Assembly (NCBI GenBank): GCA_028564925.1
Contig: CM053029.1
Location: 30,714,438 to 30,778,437, forward strand
DNA from: Lithobates sylvaticus
Taxonomy: Eukaryota > Chordata > Amphibia > Anura > Ranidae
Direction of reading: 5' to 3'
Length of the DNA: 64,000 bases
Shown here one piece after another: positions 45,501-56,300 of the stretch. The notes under the pieces were generated by a model. The model saw nothing but the letters and a program-made list of their open reading frames with translations, was not told the origin of the DNA and searched no databases. The position numbers and the translations under genes were made by a program. Numbering within the stretch: the first letter of the stretch is position 1; each line of letters opens with the position of its first letter.

Positions 45501-45918
45501 TGCCATTTTAGCACCTCAAGAAATGAGTCGTAAATTAAAAGCTGTGTAAATTCCAGAAAATGTACTCTAGTTTGTAGACGCTATAACTTTTGCACAAACC
45601 AATAAATATACGTTTATTGGCATTTTTTTAATAAAGACATGTGGCTGAATACATTTTGGCCCAAATGTTTGACTAAAATTAAACTTATTAGATTTTTCTT
45701 TTAACAAAGTAGAAAATATATTTTTTTTTTTAATTTCTGTTTTTTCCGTTTATATCGCAAAAATTAAAAATCACAGAGGCAATCAAATACCATCAAAAGA
45801 AAGCTCTATTTGTGGGAAGAAAAGGACGCAAATTTTGTTTGGGTACAACATTGCATGACCGCACAATTACCAGTTAAAGCAGTGCAGTGCGAAATTGTAA
45901 AAAGACCTCTGGTCCTTA

Positions 45919-46338
45919 AGGCCCATACACACGATCGGACTTTTTGACAACCAACATGCAAATTAGCTGTTTTGGACCAACATCCGACCGTGTGTACGCT
46001 CCATCGGACAAACTTTTTCCAGGTTTCATCTGACTTTTGTTGGCTGTGCGAACGGACCAACTTTCTGCGAACAAAAGTCCGATGGACCAAAGTCCGACCG
46101 TGTGTACACAAAACCAACGGACTTTTGTACAAACCAATGCAGAACCAATGCAAAAGATCAGACAACAATACAGAAGTTGACCAAAGGTGGCGGTAAAAAG
46201 CAGAAAAAACAAGTGATTTGGTGAAAGTTGGCTGAAAAAAGTCCTGCCGTGTGTATGCAATACCAACTTGGGGCCAACGCCCTTTGGACAAAAATCCACA
46301 GGAAAGTTGGTCCACGGTCCGATCGTGTGTATGAGGCT
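45919..46338. mobile_element. PIF/Harbinger-type MITE (420 bp)
   Basis: The ends AGGCCCATACACACGATCGG and, inverted, AGCCTCATACACACGATCGG have TTA duplications (45,916-45,918 and 46,339-46,341). The ends resemble the left terminus of the coding Harbinger at 15,569, its likely source of transposase. The interior repeats GTCCGACCGTGTGTAC words. Confidence 0.92.
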
Positions 46339-46374
46339 TTAGGCTGACAATTGGTCCGGGTCTTAAGTGGTTAA

Positions 46375-47436
46375 GATAAAAACACCTTCTGCCTTTACAA
46401 ATCCTTTAATTATCACTGAGGGCAGTAATTCAAAACACATTTTGGCCTAAATTTATGAAAAAAGATTATTTGCAAAATGTTATAACAAACGAAGAAAAAC
46501 ACGTTTTATTTTCCAAAACTTTTGGTATTTTTTTTGTTTATTTAGCAAAAATAAAAACCCCCAGTGGTGCGCACGCTCCTGCTGTACTCCGGGGTGCCAA
46601 TGCGTGTGGCCGGCCACGCGCGATCGCGTGCACGAGAGCCAGAACAGGGACGTGTGTGTGTAAATGCACAAATCCCTGTTCTGTGAGGAGAGGAGAGACA
46701 GATTGTGAGTTCCTACTAGCTAGGAACAACGATCTGTCATCTCCTCCAGCCACTCCCATCCCCCTACACTGAGGGAACACAGTTAACCCCTTGATCGCCC
46801 CTAGTGTTAACCCCTTCCCTTCCAGTGACATTTACACAGTAAATAGTGCATTTTTATAGCACTGATCGCTGTATAATTGCCACTGGTCCCAAAAATGTTT
46901 CAAAAGGTGTCTGATCTGTCCGTTATAATGTTGCAGTCCCGATTAAAAATCGCTGATCACCGCCATTACTAGTAAAAAAAAAATAATAATAATAATAATA
47001 AAAAAATGCTATAAATCTTTCCCCTATTTTGTAGATGCTATAACTTTTGCGCAAACCAATTAATATACGCTTATTGTGATTTTTATTACCAAAAATATGT
47101 AGAAGAATACATATCGGCCTAAACTGAGGAGAAAAAATTACATATAAAAAAAAAAAAAAAGGGGATATTTATTATAGCAAAAAGTACAAAATATTGTGCT
47201 TTTTTTTTTTTTTTTTCAAAATTTACAATTTTTTTTTGTTTATAGCAAAAAAATAAAAACCAGAGAGATGATCAAATACCACCAAAAGAAATCTCTATTT
47301 GTGAGAAAAAAAAGACGTAAATTTTGTTTGGGTACAGCATCTCATGACTACGCAATTGTCATTTAAAGCAACGCAGTGCTGTATCGCAAAAAATGGCCTG
47401 GTCATTGAGCAGCCAAATCTTCCGGGCCTGAAGTGG
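46375..47436. mobile_element. TTAA-family element, left end unclear
   Basis: It ends GGGCCTGAAGTGG before TTAA (47,437-47,440). It contains the family block (ACCACCAAAAGAAATCTC, TAACTTTTGCGCAAACC), a GC-rich palindromic core (CGCGATCGCG, about 46,618-46,630) and an inverted pair around AACAGGGA...TCCCTGTT (about 46,644-46,683). Confidence 0.75.
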
Positions 47437-47437
47437 T

Positions 47438-47537
47438 TAAATACCACCAAAAGAAAGCTCTATTTGGGTGAAAAAAGTGATAACAATTGTACAGTGTTCC
47501 ATGACTTTTGGGGTAAAAGTGCCCGGTATTGAAGTGG
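47438..47537. mobile_element. TTAA-family terminal fragment
   Basis: It repeats the right-arm sequence AATACCACCAAAAGAAAGCT and ends GGTATTGAAGTGG before TTAA. It looks like a second, truncated copy abutting the first. Confidence 0.75.
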
Positions 47538-47541
47538 TTAA

Positions 47542-47780
47542 GAAGGAGAGGCAAGGCAGGTTTTATACATCAAACCACACAAAGCTCAAATAACCCGGCT
47601 GTACAGGTGGATGCTTTGCTAAACAGTGAATCGGTGCAAATCCAAACAGAAAAAACCCACAAAATGCATCGTCCACCCTCCCTGTACCCTCTGTACTCCG
47701 ATCCATGACAACCAGCCCTGTTTAGCTCCTCCCGCTCTATTCACATTTACATTCATGTTCTGAGGTTGCTGGGTACTCAC
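47542..47780 (-). other. Probable intron sequence of a host gene
   Basis: Non-repetitive by eye. On the minus strand it follows the donor at 47,780. No further exon was found before the repeats begin. Confidence 0.35.
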
Positions 47781-47865
47781 CCTTTCTTTGAATGCCACTG
47801 TTCACTATGTGGCACATGGTGACCACATGTAGAAGGATGAGAGGCAAAAGAAGACGGACTTCCAT
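47781..47865 (-). CDS. Candidate host exon 1: signal peptide of a secreted or membrane protein
   Basis: On the minus strand an ATG (47,865-47,863) opens MEVRLLLPLILLHVVTMCH, a short charged start followed by a hydrophobic core, the form of a cleavable signal peptide. The frame continues nine more residues (ending GIQRK) and leaves one base of the next codon before GTGAGTA, a near-perfect splice donor. A signal-peptide exon ending in phase 1 is usual for immunoglobulin-superfamily and MHC-type genes, though many other secreted proteins share it. A TATA box lies about 50 bp upstream of the ATG. The following exons would lie at lower coordinates but none was recognised among the repeats; a long intron or a solitary gene relic are both possible. 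Confidence 0.5.
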
Positions 47866-47913
47866 CTCCACAGCTGGGTGAGCTCTGAACACTGATATAA
47901 GGGAAAGCTGATG

Positions 47914-47953
47914 CTTTATACTGTAGAGGGTTGAGTACTTTTATCATCATTGG
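47914..47953 (-). promoter_or_regulatory. TATA box and CCAAT box of the candidate host gene
   Basis: On the minus strand CCAAT (47,953-47,949) is followed about 30 bases later by TATAAAG (47,920-47,914). The ATG comes about 50 bases after the TATA box, predicting a short leader of roughly 20 bases. Just upstream, plus-strand GGAAACGAAT (about 47,956-47,965) resembles half of an interferon-response element; this is weak. Confidence 0.45.
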
Positions 47954-47965
47954 AGGAAACGAATC

Positions 47966-48288
47966 TCAGTGATGTACACATTTCCTGGGGGTCATAACTT
48001 CCTCCTCTTAGATTGTCACGAGAAACACGCAATAACCATGTTCCAATACCCCTGATATTAGCTAGCTGATGGATAACATAGACAACTTAACTACTACTAC
48101 AATAGCTAAAAAAAACTATAGTCTGTTGGTAGTCCCAAACTCAAATTTAGCCCTTCTTTAAGGGAAGCTGATGGAACCATCTCATGACCTGATTCTTGGT
48201 GACAGTGACAGATCAGCCACCTTCACCCCCTCCTTCTCAATGGCCCTATTCCAGTGAATCATCATTTGAACCACCAGTCTCTCCTGAG
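47966..48288. other. Upstream region of the candidate host gene
   Basis: No second gene is seen. It appears free of the repeat families above until the hAT-type end at 48,289. Confidence 0.4.
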
Positions 48289-48666
48289 CAGTGCCGGACT
48301 GGCCTACCGGGATACCCGGAAATTTCCCGGTAGGCCGCCTGCTCTCAGTGCCCTGGGGCCGCTTTTGTCTGGCAGTGTCAGCGCAGGAAAAAAAACAGCA
48401 GCGGCGGCCGCCGCTCTTTGCAATGATGCCTGGCTCTGGGCTATGTGTGCGGCGCGCTTGCTTGTATCTCCGCGCCGCCCCTACTGCTATCATATGCCTG
48501 TCTGTGAGGGGAGGAGCATGATAAGGCTGATTTCTTCATTTGGCTCGTGCGGCGCCACGCACGGCAGCGCAGCACCGCTGATTTCTCCTCCCATCGGCCC
48601 GCTCACTAGTCTGCACTAGGAGAAGTGGACGGCCGCTCATGGAGAAAGAAGAATTAAGGTTCTCTC

Positions 48667-51600
48667 TCTCTCTCAATTGCATCACTGTGCCCTCAAACGC
48701 ATTCCACTGTGCCCATCAAACACAGCCACCGTGCCCATAATTTGCCACCAATGTGCCCATCAAACTCAGCCACTGTGCCATCAAACACAGCCAATGTGCC
48801 CATAAATTGCCACCACTCTGCCCAAACGCAGCCACTGTGCCCATAAATTGCCACCACTGTGCCCATTAAACGCTGTCACTGTGCCATCAAACGCAGCCAC
48901 TGTACCATCAAATGCAGCCACTGTACCATCAAACGCAGCCACTGTACCATCAAACGCAGCCACTGTACCATCAAACGCAGCCACTGTACCATCAAACGCA
49001 GCCACTGTACCATCAAACGCAGCCACTGCCCATCAAATGCAGCCACTGTGCCCATAAATTGCCACACTGTGCCCATCAAACGCAGCCACTGTGCCCATCA
49101 AACGCAGCCACTGTGCCCATCAAACGCAGCCACTGTACCCATAAATTGCCACCACTGTGCCCATCAAACGCAGCCACTGTGCCCAAACGCAGCCACTGTG
49201 CCCATCAAATGCAGCCATTGTGCCCATCAAACGCAGCCACTGTACCCATAAATTGCCACCACTGTGCCCATCAAACGCAGCCACTGTACCAAACGCAGCC
49301 ACTGTGCCCATAAATTGCCACCACTGTGCCCATTAAACGCTGTCACTGTGCCATCAAACACAGCCACTGTACCCATAAATTGCCACACTGTGCCCATTAA
49401 ACGCAGCCACTGTGCCCATCAAATGCAGCAACTGCCCATCAAATGCAGCCACTGTGCCCTCAAACGCAGGCCACTGTGCCCTCAAACGCAGGCCACTGTG
49501 CCCTCAAACGCAGGCCACTGTGCCCTCAAACGCAGGCCACTGTGCCCATAATTTGCCACCACTGTGCCCAAACGCAGCCACTGTGCCCAAACGCAGCCAC
49601 CGTGCCCATAATTTGCCACCACTGTGCCCAAACGCAGCCACTGTACCCATCAATCGCAGCCACTGTGCCCTCAAACACAGCCACTGTGCCCATAATTTGC
49701 CACCACTGTGCCCAAAACGCAGCCACTGTGCCCATCAAACGCAGCCACCGTGCCCATAATTTGCCACCACTGTGCCCAAACGCAGCCACTGTGCCCATGA
49801 ATTGCCACCACTGTGCCCATTAAACACTGCCACTGTGCCATCAAACGCAGCCACTGTGCCATCAAACGCAGCCACTGTGCCATTAAACGCAGCCACTGTG
49901 CCATTAAACGCTGTCACTGTGCCATCAAACACAGCCACTGTACCATCAAACGCAGCCACTGTACCCATAAATTGCCACACTGTGCCCATTAAACACAGCC
50001 ACTGTGCCCATGAAACGCAGCCACTGCCCATCAAATGCAGCCACTGTGCCCATCAAACGCAGCCACTGTGCCCATAAATTGCCACACTGTGCCCATTAAA
50101 CGCAGCCACTGTGCCCATCAAACGCAGCCACTGTGCCCATCAAACGCAGCCACTGTGCCCATCAAACGCAGCCACTGTGCCATCAAACGCAGCCACTGTA
50201 CCCATAAATTGCCACCACTGTACCCATAAATTGCCACCACTGTGCCCATCAAATGCAGCCACTGTGCCCATCAAATGCAGCCACTGTGCCCATCAAATGC
50301 AGCCACTGTGCCCATCAAATGCAGCCATTGTGCCCATCAAACGCAGCCACTGTACCCATAAATTGCCACCACTGTGCCCATCAAACGCAGCCACTGTACC
50401 AAAACGCAGCCACTGTGCCCATAAATTGCCACCACTGTGCCCATCAAACGCAGCCACTGTGCCCATCAAACACAGCCACTGTGCCCATCAAACACAGCCA
50501 CTGTGCCATTAAACGCAGCCACTGTGCCCATAAATTGCCACCACTGTGCCCATTAAACGCTGTCACTGTGCCATCAAACACAGCCACTGTACCATCAAAC
50601 GCAGCCACTGTACCCATAAATTGCCACACTGTGCCCATTAAACGCAGCCACTGTGCCCATCAAATGCAGCAACTGCCCATCAAATGCAGCCACTGTGCCC
50701 TCAAACGCAGGCCACTGTGCCCTCAAACGCAGGCCACTGTGCCCTCAAACGCAGGCAACTGTGCCCTCAAACGCAGGCAACTGTGCCCATAATTTGCCAC
50801 CACTGTGCCCAAACGCAGCCACTGTGCCCATCAAACGCAGCCACCGTGCCCATAATTTGCCACCACTGTGCCCAAACGCAGCCACTGTGCCCATCAAACG
50901 CAGCCACTGTGCCCTCAAACACAGCCACTGTGCCCATAATTTGCCACCACTGTGCCCAAACGCAGCAACTGTGCCCATCAAACGCAGCCACCGTGCCCAT
51001 AATTTGCCACCACTGTGCCCAAAACGCAGCCACTGTGCCCATCAAACGCAGCCACTGTGCCATCAAACACAGCCACTGTGCCCATAAATTGCCACCACTG
51101 TGCCCATTAAACACTGCCACTGTGCCATCAAACGCAGCCACTGTGCCCATCAAATGCAGCCACTGTGCCATTAAACGCAGCCACTGTGCCATTAAACGCT
51201 GTCACTGTGCCATTAAACGCTGTCACTGTGCCATCAAACACAGCCACTGTACCATCAAACGCAGCCACTGTACCCATAAATTGCCACACTGTGCCCATTA
51301 AACACAGCCACTGTGCCCATGAAACGCAGCCACTGCCCATCAAATGCAGCCACTGTGCCCATCAAACGCAGCCACTGTGCCCATAAATTGCCACACTGTG
51401 CCCATTAAACGCAGCCACTGTGCCCATTAAACGCAGCCACTGTGCCATCAAACACAGCCACTGTGCCCATAAATTGCCACAACTGTGCCCATTAAACACT
51501 GCCACTGTGCCATCAAACGCAGCCACTGTGCCCATCAAACGCAGCCACTGTGCCATTAAACGCAGCCACTGTGCCATTAAACGCAGCCACTGTGCCATTA

Positions 51601-52927
51601 AACGCAGCCACTGTGCCATTAAACGCAGCCACTGTGCCATTAAACGCAGCCACTGTGCCATTAAACGCTGTCACTGTGCCATTAAACGCTGTCACTGTGC
51701 CATCAAACACAGCCACTGTACCATCAAACGCAGCCACTGTACCCATAAATTGCCACACTGTGCCCATTAAACACAGCCACTGTGCCCATGAAAACGCAGC
51801 CACTGTGCCCATCAAATGCAGCCACTGTGCCCATAAATTGCCACACTGTGCCCATTAAACGCAGCCACTGTGCCCATCAAACGCAGCCACTGTGCCCATC
51901 AAACGCAGCCACTGTGCCCATCAAACGCAGCCACTGTGCCATCAAACGCAGCCACTGTGCCCATAAATTGCCACCACTGTACCCATAAATTGCCACTGTG
52001 CCCATCAAATGCAGCCACTGTGCCCATCAAATGCAGCCACTGTGCCCATCAAATGCAGCCACTGTGCTATCAAACGCAGCCACTATGCCCATCAAACGCA
52101 GCCACTGTACCCATAAATTGCCACACTGTGCCCATTAAACACAGCCACTGTGCCCATGAAACGCAGCCACTGCCCATCAAATGCAGCCACTGTGCCCATA
52201 AATTGCCACACTGTGCCCATTAAACGCAGCCACTGTGCCCATCAAACGCAGCCACTGTGCCCATCAAACGCAGCCACTGTGCCCATCAAACGCAGCCACT
52301 GTGCCCATCAAACGCAGCCACTGTGCCAAACGCAGCCACTGTACCCATAAATTGCCACCACTGTACCCATAAATTGCCACCACTGTGCCCATCAAATGCA
52401 GCCACTGTGCCCATCAAATGCAGCCACTGTGCCCATCAAATGCAGCCATTGTGCTATCAAACGCAGCCACTATGCTATCAAACGCAGCCACTGTACCCAT
52501 AAATTGCCACCACTGTGCCCAAACGCAGCCACTGTGCCCATCAAACGCAGCCACTGTGCCCATCAAACGCAGCCACTGTGCCCATCAAACGCAGCCACTG
52601 TGCCCATCAAACGCAGCCACTGTGCCCATCAAACGTAGCCATTGTGCTATCAAACGCAGCCATTGTGCTATCAAACGCAGCCACTGTGCTATCAAACGCA
52701 GCCACTGTACCCATAAATTGCCACCACTGTGCCCATCAAACGCAGCCACTGTGCCCATCAAACGCAGCCACTGTGCCCTCAAACACAGCCACTGTGCCCA
52801 TAATTTGCCACCACTGTGCCCAAATGCAGCCACTGTGCCCATCAAACGCAGCCACCGTGCCCATAATTTGCCACCACTGTGCCCAAACGCAGCCACTGTG
52901 CCCATAAATTGCCACCACTGTGCCCAT
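48667..52927 (+). repeat. Large minisatellite, unit 20-22 bp, about 200 copies
   Basis: Units are variants of GCCACTGTGCCCATCAAACG plus CA, with regular alternatives (ATAAATTGCCACCACTGTG, CATTAAACGCTGTCACTGTG, CCTCAAACGCAGGCCACTGT). A higher-order structure is visible: the run ending GCAGCAACTGCCCATC recurs near 49,420 and 50,660, and the GAAACGCAGCCACTGCCC variant near 50,015, 51,325, 52,160 and 63,940. Many long frames are open on both strands and none is a gene. Confidence 0.96.
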
Positions 52928-52937
52928 TAGGGATGGG

Positions 52938-53200
52938 CCCGGTGCTCGATGCGAACCCACGTTCGCATCGAGCACCGGGCGTTCGCTCGCTCGGCGAGCC
53001 CAGAACTATTTTGGCCGCTCGCATCACGTTCGGGTGATGCGAGCGGCCCCGCAATGCATTGCGGCCGGCGCGGCCGACGCAGTGCATTGCTGGCTGATGA
53101 TTGGCCAAGCATGCACTGTGACCCCGCATGCTTGGCCAATCACAGCCCCGAAACTCGAAGAGCCATAATTGGCTACAGGCAGGACGCCTGTAGCCAATTA
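52938..53200. promoter_or_regulatory. Four subterminal hairpins of hAT E
   Basis: Perfect inverted pairs: 52,938-52,956 with 52,961-52,979 (19 bp, loop CCAC); 53,013-53,027 with 53,034-53,048 (15 bp, loop GTTCGG); 53,099-53,114 with 53,126-53,141 (16 bp, GATTGGCCAAGCATGC); 53,166-53,180 with 53,186-53,200 (15 bp, TAATTGGCTACAGGC). Their perfection contrasts with the unpaired sequence between them. Candidate roles are transposase binding, end recognition or promoter control. Confidence 0.95.
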
Positions 53201-53231
53201 CAGCTCAGGGGCTGTAGTACACGCCCCCCCC

Positions 53232-53238
53232 TATAAAA
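53232..53238 (+). promoter_or_regulatory. TATA box of hAT E
   Basis: TATAAAA follows a C-run directly after the hairpins and precedes the array. Transcription would begin near 53,262, placing the array in the 5' leader or first intron of the transposase transcript. Confidence 0.6.
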
Positions 53239-53395
53239 CGCCGCCACGCCGTCTGCGCCGGTCACATGCTGTTCCGGCGCAGATTGAGCAGGCTGATTCT
53301 GTGACACTCTGCTGCATTTAGATAGTTAGAGAGATTCACTTACAGAAATTGAGTTAGATAGATTCAGTTACAAAGATTGATTGAGAAAGAGGGGC

Positions 53396-56300
53396 TTGTA
53401 GTGTGCTCGTGGCAGGCAGGCAGAGCTACTATATTTTGTTACCAGAAGCACCTATAGGACTTGTAGTGTGTTCGTGGCAGGCAGGCAGAGCTCCTATATT
53501 TTGTTACCAGAAGCACCTATAGGACTTGTAGTGTGTTCGTGGCAGGCAGGCAGAGCTCCTATATTTTGTTACCAGAAGCACCTATAGGACTTGTAGTGTG
53601 TTCGTGGCAGGCAGGCAGAGCTCCTATATTTTGTTACCAGAAGCACCTATAGGACTTGTAGTGTGTTCGTGGCAGGCAGGCAGAGCTCCTATATTTTGTT
53701 ACCAGAAGCACCTATAGGACTTGTAGTGTGTTCGTGGCAGGCAGGCAGAGCTCCTATATTTTGTTCCCAGAGGCACCTATAGGACTTGAAGTGTGTTAGT
53801 CCCATTACACACACAGAGCTATATTTTCTTCCCAGAAGCACCTATAGGACTTGAAGTGTGTTAGTCCCATCACACACACAGAGCTATATTTTCTTCCCAG
53901 AAGCACCTATAGGACTTGAAGTGTGTTAGTCCCATCACACACACAGAGCTATATTTTGTTCCCAGAGGCACCTATAGGACTTGAAGTGTGTTAGTCCCAT
54001 TACACACACAGAGCTATATTTTCTTCCCAGAAGCACCTATAGGACTTGAAGTGTGTTAGTCCCATTACACACACAGAGCTATATTTTCTTCCCAGAAGCA
54101 CCTATAGGACTTGAAGTGTGTTAGTCCCATTACACACACAGAGCTATATTTTCTTCCCAGAAGCACCTATAGGACTTGAAGTGTGTTAGTCCCATCACAC
54201 ACACAGAGCTATATTTTGTTCCCAGAAGCACCTATAGGACTTGAAGTGTGTTAGTCCCATCACACACACAGAGCTATATTTTGTTCCCAGAAGCACCTAT
54301 AGGACTTGAAGTGTGTTAGTCCCATTACACACACAGAGCTATATTTTCTTCCCAGAAGCACCTATAGGACTTGAAGTGTGTTAGTCCCATCACACACACA
54401 GAGCTATATTTTGTTCCCAGAAGCACCTATAGGACTTGAAGTGTGTTAGTCCCATCACACACACAGAGCTATATTTTGTTCCCAGAAGCACCTATAGGAC
54501 TTGAAGTGTGTTAGTCCCATCACACACACAGAGCTATATTTTGTTCCCAGAAGCACCTATAGGACTTGAAGTGTGTTAGTCCCATCACACACACAGAGCT
54601 ATATTTTGTTCCCAGAAGCACCTATAGGACTTGAAGTGTGTTAGTCCCATCACACACACAGAGCTATATTTTGTTCCCAGAAGCACCTATAGGACTTGAA
54701 GTGTGTTAGTCCCATTACACACACAGAGCTATTTTGTTCCCAGAAGCACCTATAGGACTTGAAGTGTGTTAGTCCCATTACACACACAGAGCTATATTTT
54801 CTTCCCAGAAGCACCTATAGGACTTGAAGTGTGTTAGTCCCATTACACACACAGAGCTATATTTTGTTCCCAGAAGCACCTATATGACTTGAAGTGTGTT
54901 AGTCCCATCACACACACAGAGCTATATTTTGTTCCCAGAAGCACCTATAGGACTTGAAGTGTGTTAGTCCCATCACACACACAGAGCTATATTTTGTTCC
55001 CAGAAGCACCTATAGGACTTGAAGTGTGTTAGTCCCATCACACACACAGAGCTATATTTTGTTCCCAGAAGCACCTATAGGACTTGAAGTGTGTTAGTCC
55101 CATTACACACACAGAGCTATATTTTCTTCCCAGAAGCACCTATAGGACTTGAAGTGTGTTAGTCCCATTACACACACAGAGCTATATTTTGTTCCCAGAA
55201 GCACCTATAGGACTTGAAGTGTGTTAGTCCCATCACACACACAGAGCTATATTTTGTTCCCAGAAGCACCTATAGGACTTGAAGTGTGTTAGTCCCATCA
55301 CACACACAGAGCTATATTTTCTTCCCAGAAGCACCTATAGGACTTGAAGTGTGTTAGTCCCATTACACACACAGAGCTATATTTTCTTCCCAGAAGCACC
55401 TATAGGACTTGAAGTGTGTTAGTCCCATCACACACACAGAGCTATATTTTGTTCCCAGAGGCACCTATAGGACTTGAAGTGTGTTAGTCCCATTACACAC
55501 ACAGAGCTATATTTTCTTCCCAGAAGCACCTATAGGACTTGAAGTGTGTTAGTCCCATCACACACACAGAGCTATATTTTCTTCCCAGAAGCACCTATAG
55601 GACTTGAAGTGTGTTAGTCCCATCACACACACAGAGCTATATTTTCTTCCCAGAAGCACCTATAGGACTTGAAGTGTGTTAGTCCCATCACACAGAGCTC
55701 CTCTATTTTCTTTGCAGAAGCACCCATAGGACTTCTAGTGTGTTAGTGGCATCACACAGAGCTCCTATATATTCTTCTCAGCAGCACCCACAGGACTTCT
55801 AGTGTGTTAGTGGCATCACACAGAGCTCCTCTATTTTCTTTGCATAAGCACCCACAGGACTTCTAGTGTGTTAGTGGCATCACACAGAGCTCCTCTATTT
55901 TCTTTGCAGAAGCACCCACAGGACTTCTAGTGTGTTAGTGGCATCACACAGAGCTCCTCTATTTTCTTTGCATAAGCACCCACAGGACTTCTAGTGTGTT
56001 AGTGGCATCACACAGAGCTCCTCTATTTTCTTTGCAGAAGCACCCACAGGACTTCTAGTGTGTTAGTGGCATCACACAGAGCTCCTCTATTTTCTTTGCA
56101 TAAGCACCCACAGGACTTCTAGTGTGTTAGTGGCATCACACAGAGCTCCTCTATTTTCTTTGCAGAAGCACCCATAGGACTTCTAGTGTGTTAGTGGCAT
56201 CACACAGAGCTCCTATATATTCTTCTCAGCAGCACCCACAGGACTTCTAGTGTGTTAGTGGCATCACACAGAGCTCCTCTATTTTCTTTGCATAAGCACC

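Larger units (their letters stand above)
42315..46370. mobile_element. Long TTAA-family element or cluster (about 4.06 kb)
   Basis: The outer ends CCACTTGCCTACTGGG and GGGTCTTAAGTGG are flanked by TTAA (42,311-42,314 and 46,371-46,374). The first and last few hundred bases are inverted copies of each other (AGAGCTTTCTTTTGGTGG, CATGCAACACTGTACCC and similar). The interior holds a TGGCACTGATGAC minisatellite (about 43,100-43,370), an end-like CAAGTGGTTAG at 44,312-44,322, a large foldback (44,340-45,500) and a nested MITE (45,919-46,338). It may be two or more elements fused; no transposase is recognised. Confidence 0.6.

Noticed and set aside
45806-46315. 169-codon minus-strand frame
   Set aside because: Runs through the MITE at 45,919-46,338 and TTAA-family sequence; no domain.
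48848-52930. Dozens of open frames of 60-205 codons on both strands (repetitive NAATVPS, SHCAHQT, DGTVAAF peptides)
   Set aside because: They are translations of a 20-22 bp minisatellite that lacks stops in most phases; there is no promoter, start context or unique domain.
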